A DNA stretch of 64,000 nucleotides, from contig NC_080051.1 of assembly GCF_026212465.1 (NCBI RefSeq), forward strand, positions 769,001 through 833,000, in the 5' to 3' direction. This DNA comes from Amaranthus tricolor. Lineage: Eukaryota > Streptophyta > Magnoliopsida > Caryophyllales > Amaranthaceae. A model generated the notes under the pieces. The model was not told where the DNA came from and searched no databases. It saw only the letters and a list, made by a program, of their open reading frames with translations. Positions 28,537 to 43,500 of this stretch are shown here, piece by piece; the stretch's first letter is position 1, and each line of letters begins with the position of its first letter. The position numbers and the translations under genes are program-made.

Positions 28537-31500
28537 AATGTAGAATGAACGATGAAGAATGAACAAGGATTAATGGTCAATGACGAATGAACGATGAAGA
28601 ATGAACAAGGAGCAATGATCAATGAAGAATGAACGATGAAGAATGAACAAGGATTAATGGTCAATGACGAATGAACGATGAAGAATGAACAAGGATCAAT
28701 GATCAATGACGAATGAACGATGAAGAATGAACAAGGATCAATGATCAATGAAGAATGAAAGATGAAGAATGAACAAGGAGTAATGGTCAATGAAGAATGA
28801 ACAAGGAACAATGATCAATGAAGAATGATCGATGAAGAATGAACAAGGATTAATGGTCAATGACGAATGAACGATGAAGAATGAACAAGTATCAATGCTC
28901 AATGAAGAATGAACGATGAAGAATGAACAAGGATCAATGATCAATGAAGAATGAACGATGAAGAATGAACAAGGATTAATGGTCAATGACGAATGAACGA
29001 TGAAGAATGAACAAGGATCAATGATCAATGAAGAATGAACGATGAAAAATGAACAAGGATTAATGGTCAATGACGAATGAACGATGAAGAATAAACAAGG
29101 ATCAATGATCAATGACGAATGAACGATGAAGAATTAACAAGGATCAATGATCAATGACGAATGAACGATGAAGAATGAACAAGGATCAATGATCAATGAA
29201 GAATGAACAAGGATCAATGATCAAAGAAGAATGAACGATGAAGAATGAACAAGGATCAATGATCAATGAAGAATGAACGAAGAAGAATGAACAAGGATTA
29301 ATGGTCAATGACGAATGAACGATGAAGAATGAACAAGGATCAATGATCAATGAAGAATGAACGATGAAGAATGAACAAGGATTAATGGTCAATGACGAAT
29401 GAACGATGAAGAATGAACAAGGATCAATGATCAATGAAGAATGAACGATGAAGAAAGAACAAGGATCAATGATAAATGAAGAATGAACGTTGAAGAATGA
29501 ATAAGGATCAATGATCAATGACGAATGAACGATGAAGAATGAACAAGGATCAATGATCAATGAAGAATGAACAAGGATCAATGGTCAATGAAGAATGAAC
29601 GATGAAGAATAAACAAGGATCAATGATCAATGACGAATGAACGATGAAGAATGAACAAGGATCAATGATCAATGACGAATGAACGATGAAGAATGAACAA
29701 GGATCAATGATCAATGAAGAATGAACAAGGATCAATGATCAAAGAAGAATGAACGATGAAGAATGAACAAGGATCAATGATCAATGAAGAATGAACGAAG
29801 ATGAATGAACAAGGAGTAATAGTCAATGACGAATGAACGATGAAGAATGAACAAGGATCAATGATCAATGACGAATGAACGATGAAGAATGAACAAGGAT
29901 CAATGATCAATGAAGAATGAACAAGGATCAATGATCAAAGAAGAATGAACGATGAAGAATGAACAAGGATCAATGATCAATGAAGAATGAACGATGAAGA
30001 ATGAACAAGGATTAATGGTCAATGACGAATGAACGATGAAGAATGAACAAGGATCAATGAAGAATGAACGATGAAGAATGAACAAGGATTAATGGTCAAT
30101 GACAAATGAACGATGAAGAATGAACAAGGATCAATGATCAATGACGAATGAACGATGAAGAATGAACAAGGATCAATGATCAATGACGAATGAACGATGA
30201 AGAATGAACAAGGATCAATGATCAATGACGAATGAACGATGAAGAATGAACAAGGATCAATGATCAATGAAGAATGAACAAGGATCAATGATCAAAGAAG
30301 AATGAACGATGAAGAATGAACAAGGATCAATGATCAATGAAGAATGAACGATGAAGAATGAACAAGGATCAATGATCAATGAAGAATGAACGATGAAGAA
30401 TGAACAAGGATCAATTCTCAATGAAGAATGAACGATGAAGAATGAACAAGGATCAATTCTCAATGAAGAATGAACGATTAAGAATGAACAAGGAACAATG
30501 ATCAATGAAGAATGAACGATGAAGAATGAACAAGGATCAATGCTCAATGAAGAATGAACGATGAAGAATGAACAAGGATCAAAGATCAATGAAGAATGAA
30601 CGATGAAGAATGAACAAGGATTAATGGTCAATGACGAATGAACGATGAAGAATGAACAAGGATCAATGATCAATGACGAATGAACGATGAAGAATGAACA
30701 AGGATCAATGATCAATGACGAATGAACGATGAAGAATGAACAAGGATCAATGATCAATGTAGAATGAACGATGAAGAATGAACAAGGATTAATGGTCAAT
30801 GACGAATGAACGATGAAGAATGAACAAGGATCAATGATCAATGAAGAATGAACGATGAAGAATGAACAAGGATTAATGGTCAATGACGAATGAACGATGA
30901 AGAATGAACAAGGATCAATGATCAATGACGAATGAACGATGAAGAATGAACAAGGATCAATGAACAATGACGAATGAACGATGAAGAATGAACAAGGATC
31001 AATGATCAATGAAGAATGAACAAGGATCAATGAACAAAGAAGAATGAACGATGAAGAATGAACAAGGTTCAATGATCAATGAAGAATGAACAAGGATCAA
31101 TGAACAAAGAAGAATGAACGATGAAGAATGAACAAGGTTCAATGATCAATGAAGAATGAACGATGAAGAATAAACAACGATTAATGGTCAATGACGAATG
31201 AACGAAGAAGAATGAACAAGGATCAATGATCAATGAAGAATGAACGATGAAGAATGAACAAGGATTAATGGTCAATGACGAATGAACGATGAAGAATGAA
31301 CAAGGATCAATGATCAATGAAGAATGAACGATGAAGAAAGAACAAGGATCAATGATAAATGAAGAATGAACGATGAAGAATGAATAAGGATCAATGATCA
31401 ATGACGAATGAACGATGAAGAATGAACAAGGATCAATGATCAATGAAGAATGAAAGATGAAGAATGAACAAGGAGTAATGGTCAATGAAGAATGAACGAT

Positions 31501-34500
31501 GAAGAATGAACAAGGAACAATGATCAATGAAGAATGATCGATGAAGAATGAACAAGGATTAATGGTCAATGACGAATGAACGATGAAGAATGAACAAGTA
31601 TCAATGCTCAATGAAGAATGAACGATGAAGAATGAACAAGGATCAATGATCAATGAAGAATGAACGATGAAGAATGAACAAGGATTAATGGTCAATGACA
31701 AATGAACGATGAAGAATGAACAAGGATCAATGATCAATGAAGAATGAACGATGAAAAATGAACAAGGATTAATGGTCAATGACGAATGAACGATGAAGAA
31801 TAAACAAGGATCAATGATCAATGACGAATGAACGATGAAGAATGAACAAGGATCAATGATCAATGACGAATGAACGATGAAGAATGAACAAGGATCAATG
31901 ATCAATGAAGAATGAACAAGGATCAATGATCAAAGAAGAATGAACGATGAAGAATGAACAAGGATCAATGATCAATGAAGAATGAACGAAGAAGAATGAA
32001 CAAGGATTAATGGTCAATGACGAATGAACGATGAAGAATGAACAAGGATCAATGATCAATGAAGAATGAACGATGAAGAATGAACAAGGATTAATGGTCA
32101 ATGACGAATGAACGATGAAGAATGAACAAGGATCAATGATCAATGAAGAATGAACGATGAAGAAAGAACAAGGATCAATGATAAATGAAGAATGAACGAT
32201 GAAGAATGAATAAGGATCAATGATCAATGACGAATGAACGATGAAGAATGAACAAGGATCAATGATCAATGAAGAATGAAAGATGAAGAATGAACAAGGA
32301 GTAATGGTCAATGAAGAATGAACGATGAAGAATGAACAAGGAACAATGATCAATGAAGAATGATCGATGAAGAATGAACAAGGATTAATGGTCAATGACG
32401 AATGAACGACGAAGAATGAACAAGTATCAATGCTCAATGAAGAATGAACGATGAAGAATGAACAAGGATCAATGATCAATGAAGAATGAACGATGAAGAA
32501 TGAACAAGGATCAATGATCAATGAAGAATGAACAAGGATCAATGATCAAAGAAGAATGAACGATGAAGAATGAACAAGGATCAATGATCAATGTAGAATG
32601 AACGATGAAGAATGAACAAGGATTAATGGTCAATGACGAATGAACGATGAAGAATGAACAAGGATCAATGATCAATGAAGAATGAACGATGAAGAATGAA
32701 CAAGGATTAATGGTCAATGACGAATGAACGATGAAGAATGAACAAGGATCAATGATCAATGACGAATGAACGATGAAGAATGAACAAGGATCAATGAACA
32801 ATGACGAATGAACGATGAAGAATGAACAAGGATCAATGATCAATGAAGAATGAACAAGGATCAATGAACAAAGAAGAATGAACGATGAAGAATGAACAAG
32901 GTTCAATGATCAATGAAGAATGAACAAGGATCAATGAACAAAGAAGAATGAACGATGAAGAATGAACAAGGTTCAATGATCAATGAAGAATGAACGATGA
33001 AGAATAAACAAGGATTAATGGTCAATGACGAATGAACGAAGAAGAATGAACAAGGATCAATGATCAATGAAGAATGAACGATGAAGAATGAACAAGGATT
33101 AATGGTCAATGACGAATGAACGATGAAGAATGAACAAGGATCAATGATCAATGAAGAATGAACGATGAAGAAAGAACAAGGATCAATGATAAATGAAGAA
33201 TGAACGATGAAGAATGAATAAGGATCAATGATCAATGACGAATGAACGATGAAGAATGAACAAGGATCAATGATCAATGAAGAATGAAAGATGAAGAATG
33301 AACAAGGAGTAATGGTCAATGAAGAATGAACGATGAAGAATGAACAAGGAACAATGATCAATGAAGAATGATCGATGAAGAATGAACAAGGATTAATGGT
33401 CAATGACGAATGAACGATGAAGAATGAACAAGTATCAATGCTCAATGAAGAATGAACGATGAAGAATGAACAAGGATCAATGATCAATGAAGAATGAACG
33501 ATGAAGAATGAACAAGGATTAATGGTCAATGACAAATGAACGATGAAGAATGAACAAGGATCAATGATAAATGAAGAATGAACGATGAAGAATGAATAAG
33601 GATCAATGATCAATGACGAATGAACGATGAAGAATGAACAAGGATCAATGATCAATGAAGAATGAAAGATGAAGAATGAACAAGGAGTAATGGTCAATGA
33701 AGAATGAACGATGAAGAATGAACAAGGAACAATGATCAATGAAGAATGATCGATGAAGAATGAACAAGGATTAATGGTCAATGACGAATGAACGATGAAG
33801 AATGAACAAGTATCAATGCTCAATGAAGAATGAACGATGAAGAATGAACAAGGATCAATGATCAATGAAGAATGAACGATGAAGAATGAACAAGGATTAA
33901 TGGTCAATGACAAATGAACGATGAAGAATGAACAAGGATCAATGATCAATGAAGAATGAACGATGAAAAATGAACAAGGATTAATGGTCAATGACGAATG
34001 AACGATGAAGAATAAACAAGGATCAATGATCAATGACGAATGAACGATGAAGAATGAACAAGGATCAATGATCAATGACGAATGAACGATGAAGAATGAA
34101 CAAGGATCAATGATCAATGAAGAATGAACAAGGATCAATGATCAAAGAAGAATGAACGATGAAGAATGAACAAGGATCAATGATCAATGAAGAATGAACG
34201 AAGAAGAATGAACAAGGATTAATGGTCAATGACGAATGAACGATGAAGAATGAACAAGGATCAATGATCAATGACGAATGAACGATGAAGAATGAACAAG
34301 GATCAATGATCAATGACGAATGAACAAGGATCAATGATCAATGAAGAATGAACGATGAAGAATGAACAAGGATCAATGATCAATGAAGAATGAACGATGA
34401 AGAATGAACAAGGATTAATGGTCAATGACGAATGAACGATGAAGAATGAACAAGGATCAATGAAGAATGAACGATGAAGAATGAACAAGGATTAATGGTC

Positions 34501-34542
34501 AATGACAAATGAACGATGAAGAATGAACAAGGATCAATGATC
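28537..34542 (+). repeat. 6,006-bp tandem duplication, copy 1
   Basis: Landmarks 28,738, 29,186, 29,550, 29,704, 29,900, 30,019, 30,257, 31,069, 31,895, 32,511, 32,903, 34,107 and 34,303 all recur at +6,006. Copy 1 covers the end of block B plus about 1.6 kb of the expanded region. The AATGTAG word at 28,537 marks its left side. Confidence 0.92.
32937..34138 (+). repeat. Segment with internal 378-bp (nine-unit) duplication, first of four copies
   Basis: Compared with the related stretch at 31,069-31,926, this one is longer by exactly 378 bp, or nine 42-bp units. The added units repeat the order AATGCTC-type, AAGTATC-type, AATGATC before GATGAAG, and AAGGAGT-type. The same expanded form recurs at 38,909, 42,416 and 44,985, and the copy at 44,985 carries a private AAGCATC word near 45,556. 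The shorter form occurs at 14,920, 31,069, 37,075 and 60,126. Confidence 0.88.
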
Positions 34543-37500
34543 AATGTAGAATGAACGATGAAGAATGAACAAGGATTAATGGTCAATGACGAATGAACGA
34601 TGAAGAATGAACAAGGAGCAATGATCAATGAAGAATGAACGATGAAGAATGAACAAGGATTAATGGTCAATGACGAATGAACGATGAAGAATGAACAAGG
34701 ATCAATGATCAATGACGAATGAACGATGAAGAATGAACAAGGATCAATGATCAATGAAGAATGAAAGATGAAGAATGAACAAGGAGTAATGGTCAATGAA
34801 GAATGAACAAGGAACAATGATCAATGAAGAATGATCGATGAAGAATGAACAAGGATTAATGGTCAATGACGAATGAACGATGAAGAATGAACAAGTATCA
34901 ATGCTCAATGAAGAATGAACGATGAAGAATGAACAAGGATCAATGATCAATGAAGAATGAACGATGAAGAATGAACAAGGATTAATGGTCAATGACGAAT
35001 GAACGATGAAGAATGAACAAGGATCAATGATCAATGAAGAATGAACGATGAAAAATGAACAAGGATTAATGGTCAATGACGAATGAACGATGAAGAATAA
35101 ACAAGGATCAATGATCAATGACGAATGAACGATGAAGAATTAACAAGGATCAATGATCAATGACGAATGAACGATGAAGAATGAACAAGGATCAATGATC
35201 AATGAAGAATGAACAAGGATCAATGATCAAAGAAGAATGAACGATGAAGAATGAACAAGGATCAATGATCAATGAAGAATGAACGAAGAAGAATGAACAA
35301 GGATTAATGGTCAATGACGAATGAACGATGAAGAATGAACAAGGATCAATGATCAATGAAGAATGAACGATGAAGAATGAACAAGGATTAATGGTCAATG
35401 ACGAATGAACGATGAAGAATGAACAAGGATCAATGATCAATGAAGAATGAACGATGAAGAAAGAACAAGGATCAATGATAAATGAAGAATGAACGTTGAA
35501 GAATGAATAAGGATCAATGATCAATGACGAATGAACGATGAAGAATGAACAAGGATCAATGATCAATGAAGAATGAACAAGGATCAATGGTCAATGAAGA
35601 ATGAACGATGAAGAATAAACAAGGATCAATGATCAATGACGAATGAACGATGAAGAATGAACAAGGATCAATGATCAATGACGAATGAACGATGAAGAAT
35701 GAACAAGGATCAATGATCAATGAAGAATGAACAAGGATCAATGATCAAAGAAGAATGAACGATGAAGAATGAACAAGGATCAATGATCAATGAAGAATGA
35801 ACGAAGATGAATGAACAAGGAGTAATAGTCAATGACGAATGAACGATGAAGAATGAACAAGGATCAATGATCAATGACGAATGAACGATGAAGAATGAAC
35901 AAGGATCAATGATCAATGAAGAATGAACAAGGATCAATGATCAAAGAAGAATGAACGATGAAGAATGAACAAGGATCAATGATCAATGAAGAATGAACGA
36001 TGAAAAATGAACAAGGATTAATGGTCAATGACGAATGAACGATGAAGAATGAACAAGGATCAATGAAGAATGAACGATGAAGAATGAACAAGGATTAATG
36101 GTCAATGACAAATGAACGATGAAGAATGAACAAGGATCAATGATCAATGACGAATGAACGATGAAGAATGAACAAGGATCAATGATCAATGACGAATGAA
36201 CGATGAAGAATGAACAAGGATCAATGATCAATGACGAATGAACGATGAAGAATGAACAAGGATCAATGATCAATGAAGAATGAACAAGGATCAATGATCA
36301 AAGAAGAATGAACGATGAAGAATGAACAAGGATCAATGATCAATGAAGAATGAACGATGAAGAATGAACAAGGATCAATGATCAATGAAGAATGAACGAT
36401 GAAGAATGAACAAGGATCAATTCTCAATGAAGAATGAACGATGAAGAATGAACAAGGATCAATTCTCAATGAAGAATGAACGATTAAGAATGAACAAGGA
36501 ACAATGATCAATGAAGAATGAACGATGAAGAATGAACAAGGATCAATGCTCAATGAAGAATGAACGATGAAGAATGAACAAGGATCAATGATCAATGAAG
36601 AATGAACGATGAAGAATGAACAAGGATTAATGGTCAATGACGAATGAACGATGAAGAATGAACAAGGATCAATGATCAATGACGAATGAACGATGAAGAA
36701 TGAACAAGGATCAATGATCAATGACGAATGAACGATGAAGAATGAACAAGGATCAATGATCAATGTAGAATGAACGATGAAGAATGAACAAGGATTAATG
36801 GTCAATGACGAATGAACGATGAAGAATGAACAAGGATCAATGATCAATGAAGAATGAACGATGAAGAATGAACAAGGATTAATGGTCAATGACGAATGAA
36901 CGATGAAGAATGAACAAGGATCAATGATCAATGACGAATGAACGATGAAGAATGAACAAGGATCAATGAACAATGACGAATGAACGATGAAGAATGAACA
37001 AGGATCAATGATCAATGAAGAATGAACAAGGATCAATGAACAAAGAAGAATGAACGATGAAGAATGAACAAGGTTCAATGATCAATGAAGAATGAACAAG
37101 GATCAATGAACAAAGAAGAATGAACGATGAAGAATGAACAAGGTTCAATGATCAATGAAGAATGAACGATGAAGAATAAACAACGATTAATGGTCAATGA
37201 CGAATGAACGAAGAAGAATGAACAAGGATCAATGATCAATGAAGAATGAACGATGAAGAATGAACAAGGATTAATGGTCAATGACGAATGAACGATGAAG
37301 AATGAACAAGGATCAATGATCAATGAAGAATGAACGATGAAGAAAGAACAAGGATCAATGATAAATGAAGAATGAACGATGAAGAATGAATAAGGATCAA
37401 TGATCAATGACGAATGAACGATGAAGAATGAACAAGGATCAATGATCAATGAAGAATGAAAGATGAAGAATGAACAAGGAGTAATGGTCAATGAAGAATG

Positions 37501-40500
37501 AACGATGAAGAATGAACAAGGAACAATGATCAATGAAGAATGATCGATGAAGAATGAACAAGGATTAATGGTCAATGACGAATGAACGATGAAGAATGAA
37601 CAAGTATCAATGCTCAATGAAGAATGAACGATGAAGAATGAACAAGGATCAATGATCAATGAAGAATGAACGATGAAGAATGAACAAGGATTAATGGTCA
37701 ATGACAAATGAACGATGAAGAATGAACAAGGATCAATGATCAATGAAGAATGAACGATGAAAAATGAACAAGGATTAATGGTCAATGACGAATGAACGAT
37801 GAAGAATAAACAAGGATCAATGATCAATGACGAATGAACGATGAAGAATGAACAAGGATCAATGATCAATGACGAATGAACGATGAAGAATGAACAAGGA
37901 TCAATGATCAATGAAGAATGAACAAGGATCAATGATCAAAGAAGAATGAACGATGAAGAATGAACAAGGATCAATGATCAATGAAGAATGAACGAAGAAG
38001 AATGAACAAGGATTAATGGTCAATGACGAATGAACGATGAAGAATGAACAAGGATCAATGATCAATGAAGAATGAACGATGAAGAATGAACAAGGATTAA
38101 TGGTCAATGACGAATGAACGATGAAGAATGAACAAGGATCAATGATCAATGAAGAATGAACGATGAAGAAAGAACAAGGATCAATGATAAATGAAGAATG
38201 AACGATGAAGAATGAATAAGGATCAATGATCAATGACGAATGAACGATGAAGAATGAACAAGGATCAATGATCAATGAAGAATGAAAGATGAAGAATGAA
38301 CAAGGAGTAATGGTCAATGAAGAATGAACGATGAAGAATGAACAAGGAACAATGATCAATGAAGAATGATCGATGAAGAATGAACAAGGATTAATGGTCA
38401 ATGACGAATGAACGACGAAGAATGAACAAGTATCAATGCTCAATGAAGAATGAACGATGAAGAATGAACAAGGATCAATGATCAATGAAGAATGAACGAT
38501 GAAGAATGAACAAGGATCAATGATCAATGAAGAATGAACAAGGATCAATGATCAAAGAAGAATGAACGATGAAGAATGAACAAGGATCAATGATCAATGT
38601 AGAATGAACGATGAAGAATGAACAAGGATTAATGGTCAATGACGAATGAACGATGAAGAATGAACAAGGATCAATGATCAATGAAGAATGAACGATGAAG
38701 AATGAACAAGGATTAATGGTCAATGACGAATGAACGATGAAGAATGAACAAGGATCAATGATCAATGACGAATGAACGATGAAGAATGAACAAGGATCAA
38801 TGAACAATGACGAATGAACGATGAAGAATGAACAAGGATCAATGATCAATGAAGAATGAACAAGGATCAATGAACAAAGAAGAATGAACGATGAAGAATG
38901 AACAAGGTTCAATGATCAATGAAGAATGAACAAGGATCAATGAACAAAGAAGAATGAACGATGAAGAATGAACAAGGTTCAATGATCAATGAAGAATGAA
39001 CGATGAAGAATAAACAAGGATTAATGGTCAATGACGAATGAACGAAGAAGAATGAACAAGGATCAATGATCAATGAAGAATGAACGATGAAGAATGAACA
39101 AGGATTAATGGTCAATGACGAATGAACGATGAAGAATGAACAAGGATCAATGATCAATGAAGAATGAACGATGAAGAAAGAACAAGGATCAATGATAAAT
39201 GAAGAATGAACGATGAAGAATGAATAAGGATCAATGATCAATGACGAATGAACGATGAAGAATGAACAAGGATCAATGATCAATGAAGAATGAAAGATGA
39301 AGAATGAACAAGGAGTAATGGTCAATGAAGAATGAACGATGAAGAATGAACAAGGAACAATGATCAATGAAGAATGATCGATGAAGAATGAACAAGGATT
39401 AATGGTCAATGACGAATGAACGATGAAGAATGAACAAGTATCAATGCTCAATGAAGAATGAACGATGAAGAATGAACAAGGATCAATGATCAATGAAGAA
39501 TGAACGATGAAGAATGAACAAGGATTAATGGTCAATGACAAATGAACGATGAAGAATGAACAAGGATCAATGATAAATGAAGAATGAACGATGAAGAATG
39601 AATAAGGATCAATGATCAATGACGAATGAACGATGAAGAATGAACAAGGATCAATGATCAATGAAGAATGAAAGATGAAGAATGAACAAGGAGTAATGGT
39701 CAATGAAGAATGAACGATGAAGAATGAACAAGGAACAATGATCAATGAAGAATGATCGATGAAGAATGAACAAGGATTAATGGTCAATGACGAATGAACG
39801 ATGAAGAATGAACAAGTATCAATGCTCAATGAAGAATGAACGATGAAGAATGAACAAGGATCAATGATCAATGAAGAATGAACGATGAAGAATGAACAAG
39901 GATTAATGGTCAATGACAAATGAACGATGAAGAATGAACAAGGATCAATGATCAATGAAGAATGAACGATGAAAAATGAACAAGGATTAATGGTCAATGA
40001 CGAATGAACGATGAAGAATAAACAAGGATCAATGATCAATGACGAATGAACGATGAAGAATGAACAAGGATCAATGATCAATGACGAATGAACGATGAAG
40101 AATGAACAAGGATCAATGATCAATGAAGAATGAACAAGGATCAATGATCAAAGAAGAATGAACGATGAAGAATGAACAAGGATCAATGATCAATGAAGAA
40201 TGAACGAAGAAGAATGAACAAGGATTAATGGTCAATGACGAATGAACGATGAAGAATGAACAAGGATCAATGATCAATGACGAATGAACGATGAAGAATG
40301 AACAAGGATCAATGATCAATGACGAATGAACAAGGATCAATGATCAATGAAGAATGAACGATGAAGAATGAACAAGGATCAATGATCAATGAAGAATGAA
40401 CGATGAAGAATGAACAAGGATTAATGGTCAATGACGAATGAACGATGAAGAATGAACAAGGATCAATGAAGAATGAACGATGAAGAATGAACAAGGATTA

Positions 40501-40548
40501 ATGGTCAATGACAAATGAACGATGAAGAATGAACAAGGATCAATGATC
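34543..40548 (+). repeat. 6,006-bp tandem duplication, copy 2
   Basis: The hybrid junction lies between about 34,509 and 34,543: an AATGACA word of the 119-bp interval is followed within one unit by the AATGTAG word that belongs to the 28.5-kb site. At the far end, near 40,549, the native AATGACG appears where AATGTAG stood. I noticed only two differences from copy 1: the AAAGATC word at 30,583 is absent here, and an extra A (GATGAAA) occurs near 36,001. Confidence 0.9.
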
Positions 40549-43500
40549 AATGACGAATGAACGATGAAGAATGAACAAGGATCAATGATCAATGACGAAT
40601 GAACGATGAAGAATGAACAAGGATCAATGATCAATGACGAATGAACGATGAAGAATGAACAAGGATCAATGATCAATGAAGAATGAACAAGGATCAATGA
40701 TCAAAGAAGAATGAACGATGAAGAATGAACAAGGATCAATGATCAATGAAGAATGAACGATGAAGAATGAACAAGGATTAATGGTCAATGACGAATGAAC
40801 GATGAAGAATGAACAAGGATCAATGATCAATGAAGAATGAACGATGAAGAAAGAACAAGGATCAATGATAAATGAAGAATGAACGATGAAGAATGAATAA
40901 GGATCAATGATCAATGACGAATGAACGATGAAGAATGAACAAGGATCAATGATCAATGAAGAATGAAAGATGAAGAATGAACAAGGAGTAATGGTCAATG
41001 AAGAATGAACGATGAAGAATGAACAAGGAACAATGATCAATGAAGAATGATCGATGAAGAATGAACAAGGATTAATGGTCAATGACGAATGAACGATGAA
41101 GAATGAACAAGTATCAATGCTCAATGAAGAATGAACGATGAAGAATGAACAAGGATCAATGATCAATGAAGAATGAACGATGAAGAATGAACAAGGATTA
41201 ATGGTCAATGACAAATGAACGATGAAGAATGAACAAGGATCAATGATCAATGAAGAATGAACGATGAAAAATGAACAAGGATTAATGGTCAATGACGAAT
41301 GAACGATGAAGAATAAACAAGGATCAATGATCAATGACGAATGAACGATGAAGAATGAACAAGGATCAATGATCAATGACGAATGAACGATGAAGAATGA
41401 ACAAGGATCAATGATCAATGAAGAATGAACAAGGATCAATGATCAAAGAAGAATGAACGATGAAGAATGAACAAGGATCAATGATCAATGAAGAATGAAC
41501 GAAGAAGAATGATCAAGGATTAATGGTCAATGACGAATGAACGATGAAGAATGAACAAGGATCAATGATCAATGAAGAATGAACGATGAAGAATGAACAA
41601 GGATTAATGGTCAATGACGAATGAACGATGAAGAATGAACAAGGATCAATGATCAATGAAGAATGAACGATGAAGAAAGAACAAGGATCAATGATAAATG
41701 AAGAATGAACGATGAAGAATGAATAAGGATCAATGATCAATGACGAATGAACGATGAAGAATGAACAAGGATCAATGATCAATGAAGAATGAAAGATGAA
41801 GAATGAACAAGGAGTAATGGTCAATGAAGAATGAACGATGAAGAATGAACAAGGAACAATGATCAATGAAGAATGATCGATGAAGAATGAACAAGGATTA
41901 ATGGTCAATGACGAATGAACGATGAAGAATGAACAAGTATCAATGCTCAATGAAGAATGAACGATGAAGAATGAACAAGGATCAATGATCAATGAAGAAT
42001 GAACGATGAAGAATGAACAAGGATCAATGATCAATGAAGAATGAACAAGGATCAATGATCAAAGAAGAATGAACGATGAAGAATGAACAAGGATCAATGA
42101 TCAATGTAGAATGAACGATGAAGAATGAACAAGGATTAATGGTCAATGACGAATGAACGATGAAGAATGAACAAGGATCAATGATCAATGAAGAATGAAC
42201 GATGAAGAATGAACAGGGATTAATGGTCAATGACGAATGAACGATGAAGAATGAACAAGGATCAATGATCAATGACGAATGAACGATGAAGAATGAACAA
42301 GGATCAATGAACAATGACGAATGAACGATGAAGAATGAACAAGGATCAATGATCAATGAAGAATGAACAAGGATCAATGAACAAAGAAGAATGAACGATG
42401 AAGAATGAACAAGGTTCAATGATCAATGAAGAATGAACAAGGATCAATGAACAAAGAAGAATGAACGATGAAGAATGAACAAGGTTCAATGATCAATGAA
42501 GAATGAACGATGAAGAATAAACAAGGATTAATGGTCAATGACGAATGAACGAAGAAGAATGAACAAGGATCAATGATCAATGAAGAATGAACGATGAAGA
42601 ATGAACAAGGATTAATGGTCAATGACGAATGAACGATGAAGAATGAACAAGGATCAATGATCAATGAAGAATGAACGATGAAGAAAGAACAAGGATCAAT
42701 GATAAATGAAGAATGAACGATGAAGAATGAATAAGGATCAATGATCAATGACGAATGAACGATGAAGAATGAACAAGGATCAATGATCAATGAAGAATGA
42801 AAGATGAAGAATGAACAAGGAGTAATGGTCAATGAAGAATGAACGATGAAGAATGAACAAGGAACAATGATCAATGAAGAATGATCGATGAAGAATGAAC
42901 AAGGATTAATGGTCAATGACGAATGAACGATGAAGAATGAACAAGTATCAATGCTCAATGAAGAATGAACGATGAAGAATGAACAAGGATCAATGATCAA
43001 TGAAGAATGAACGATGAAGAATGAACAAGGATTAATGGTCAATGACAAATGAACGATGAAGAATGAACAAGGATCAATGATAAATGAAGAATGAACGATG
43101 AAGAATGAATAAGGATCAATGATCAATGACGAATGAACGATGAAGAATGAACAAGGATCAATGATCAATGAAGAATGAAAGATGAAGAATGAACAAGGAG
43201 TAATGGTCAATGAAGAATGAACGATGAAGAATGAACAAGGAACAATGATCAATGAAGAATGATCGATGAAGAATGAACAAGGATTAATGGTCAATGACGA
43301 ATGAACGATGAAGAATGAACAAGTATCAATGCTCAATGAAGAATGAACGATGAAGAATGAACAAGGATCAATGATCAATGAAGAATGAACGATGAAGAAT
43401 GAACAAGGATTAATGGTCAATGACAAATGAACGATGAAGAATGAACAAGGATCAATGATCAATGAAGAATGAACGATGAAAAATGAACAAGGATTAATGG

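Larger units (their letters stand above)
17774..32936 (+). repeat. Kilobase block B (second copy of the 17.8-kb repeat)
   Basis: This block starts with the same bases as the window start and follows block A landmark by landmark to about 24,711. After its private 1,799-bp duplication it resumes at an offset of 19,572. It then skips A's extra 3,423 bp and ends at an offset of 16,149 near 32,936. One private change from A is at about 30,583, where H5 reads AAAGATC. Its close identity to A points to recent copying or to an assembly effect. Confidence 0.9.

Noticed and set aside
32903..34138. A 411-codon minus-strand reading frame as a real repetitive protein gene (also 38,909-40,144, 42,416-43,651 and 44,985-46,220)
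   Set aside because: The frame is open only because the unit length is a multiple of 3. It starts and ends at short units, shows no ribosome-binding site, signal or domain, and its common variants change the residues rather than being silent. The same holds for all shorter open frames in the window.
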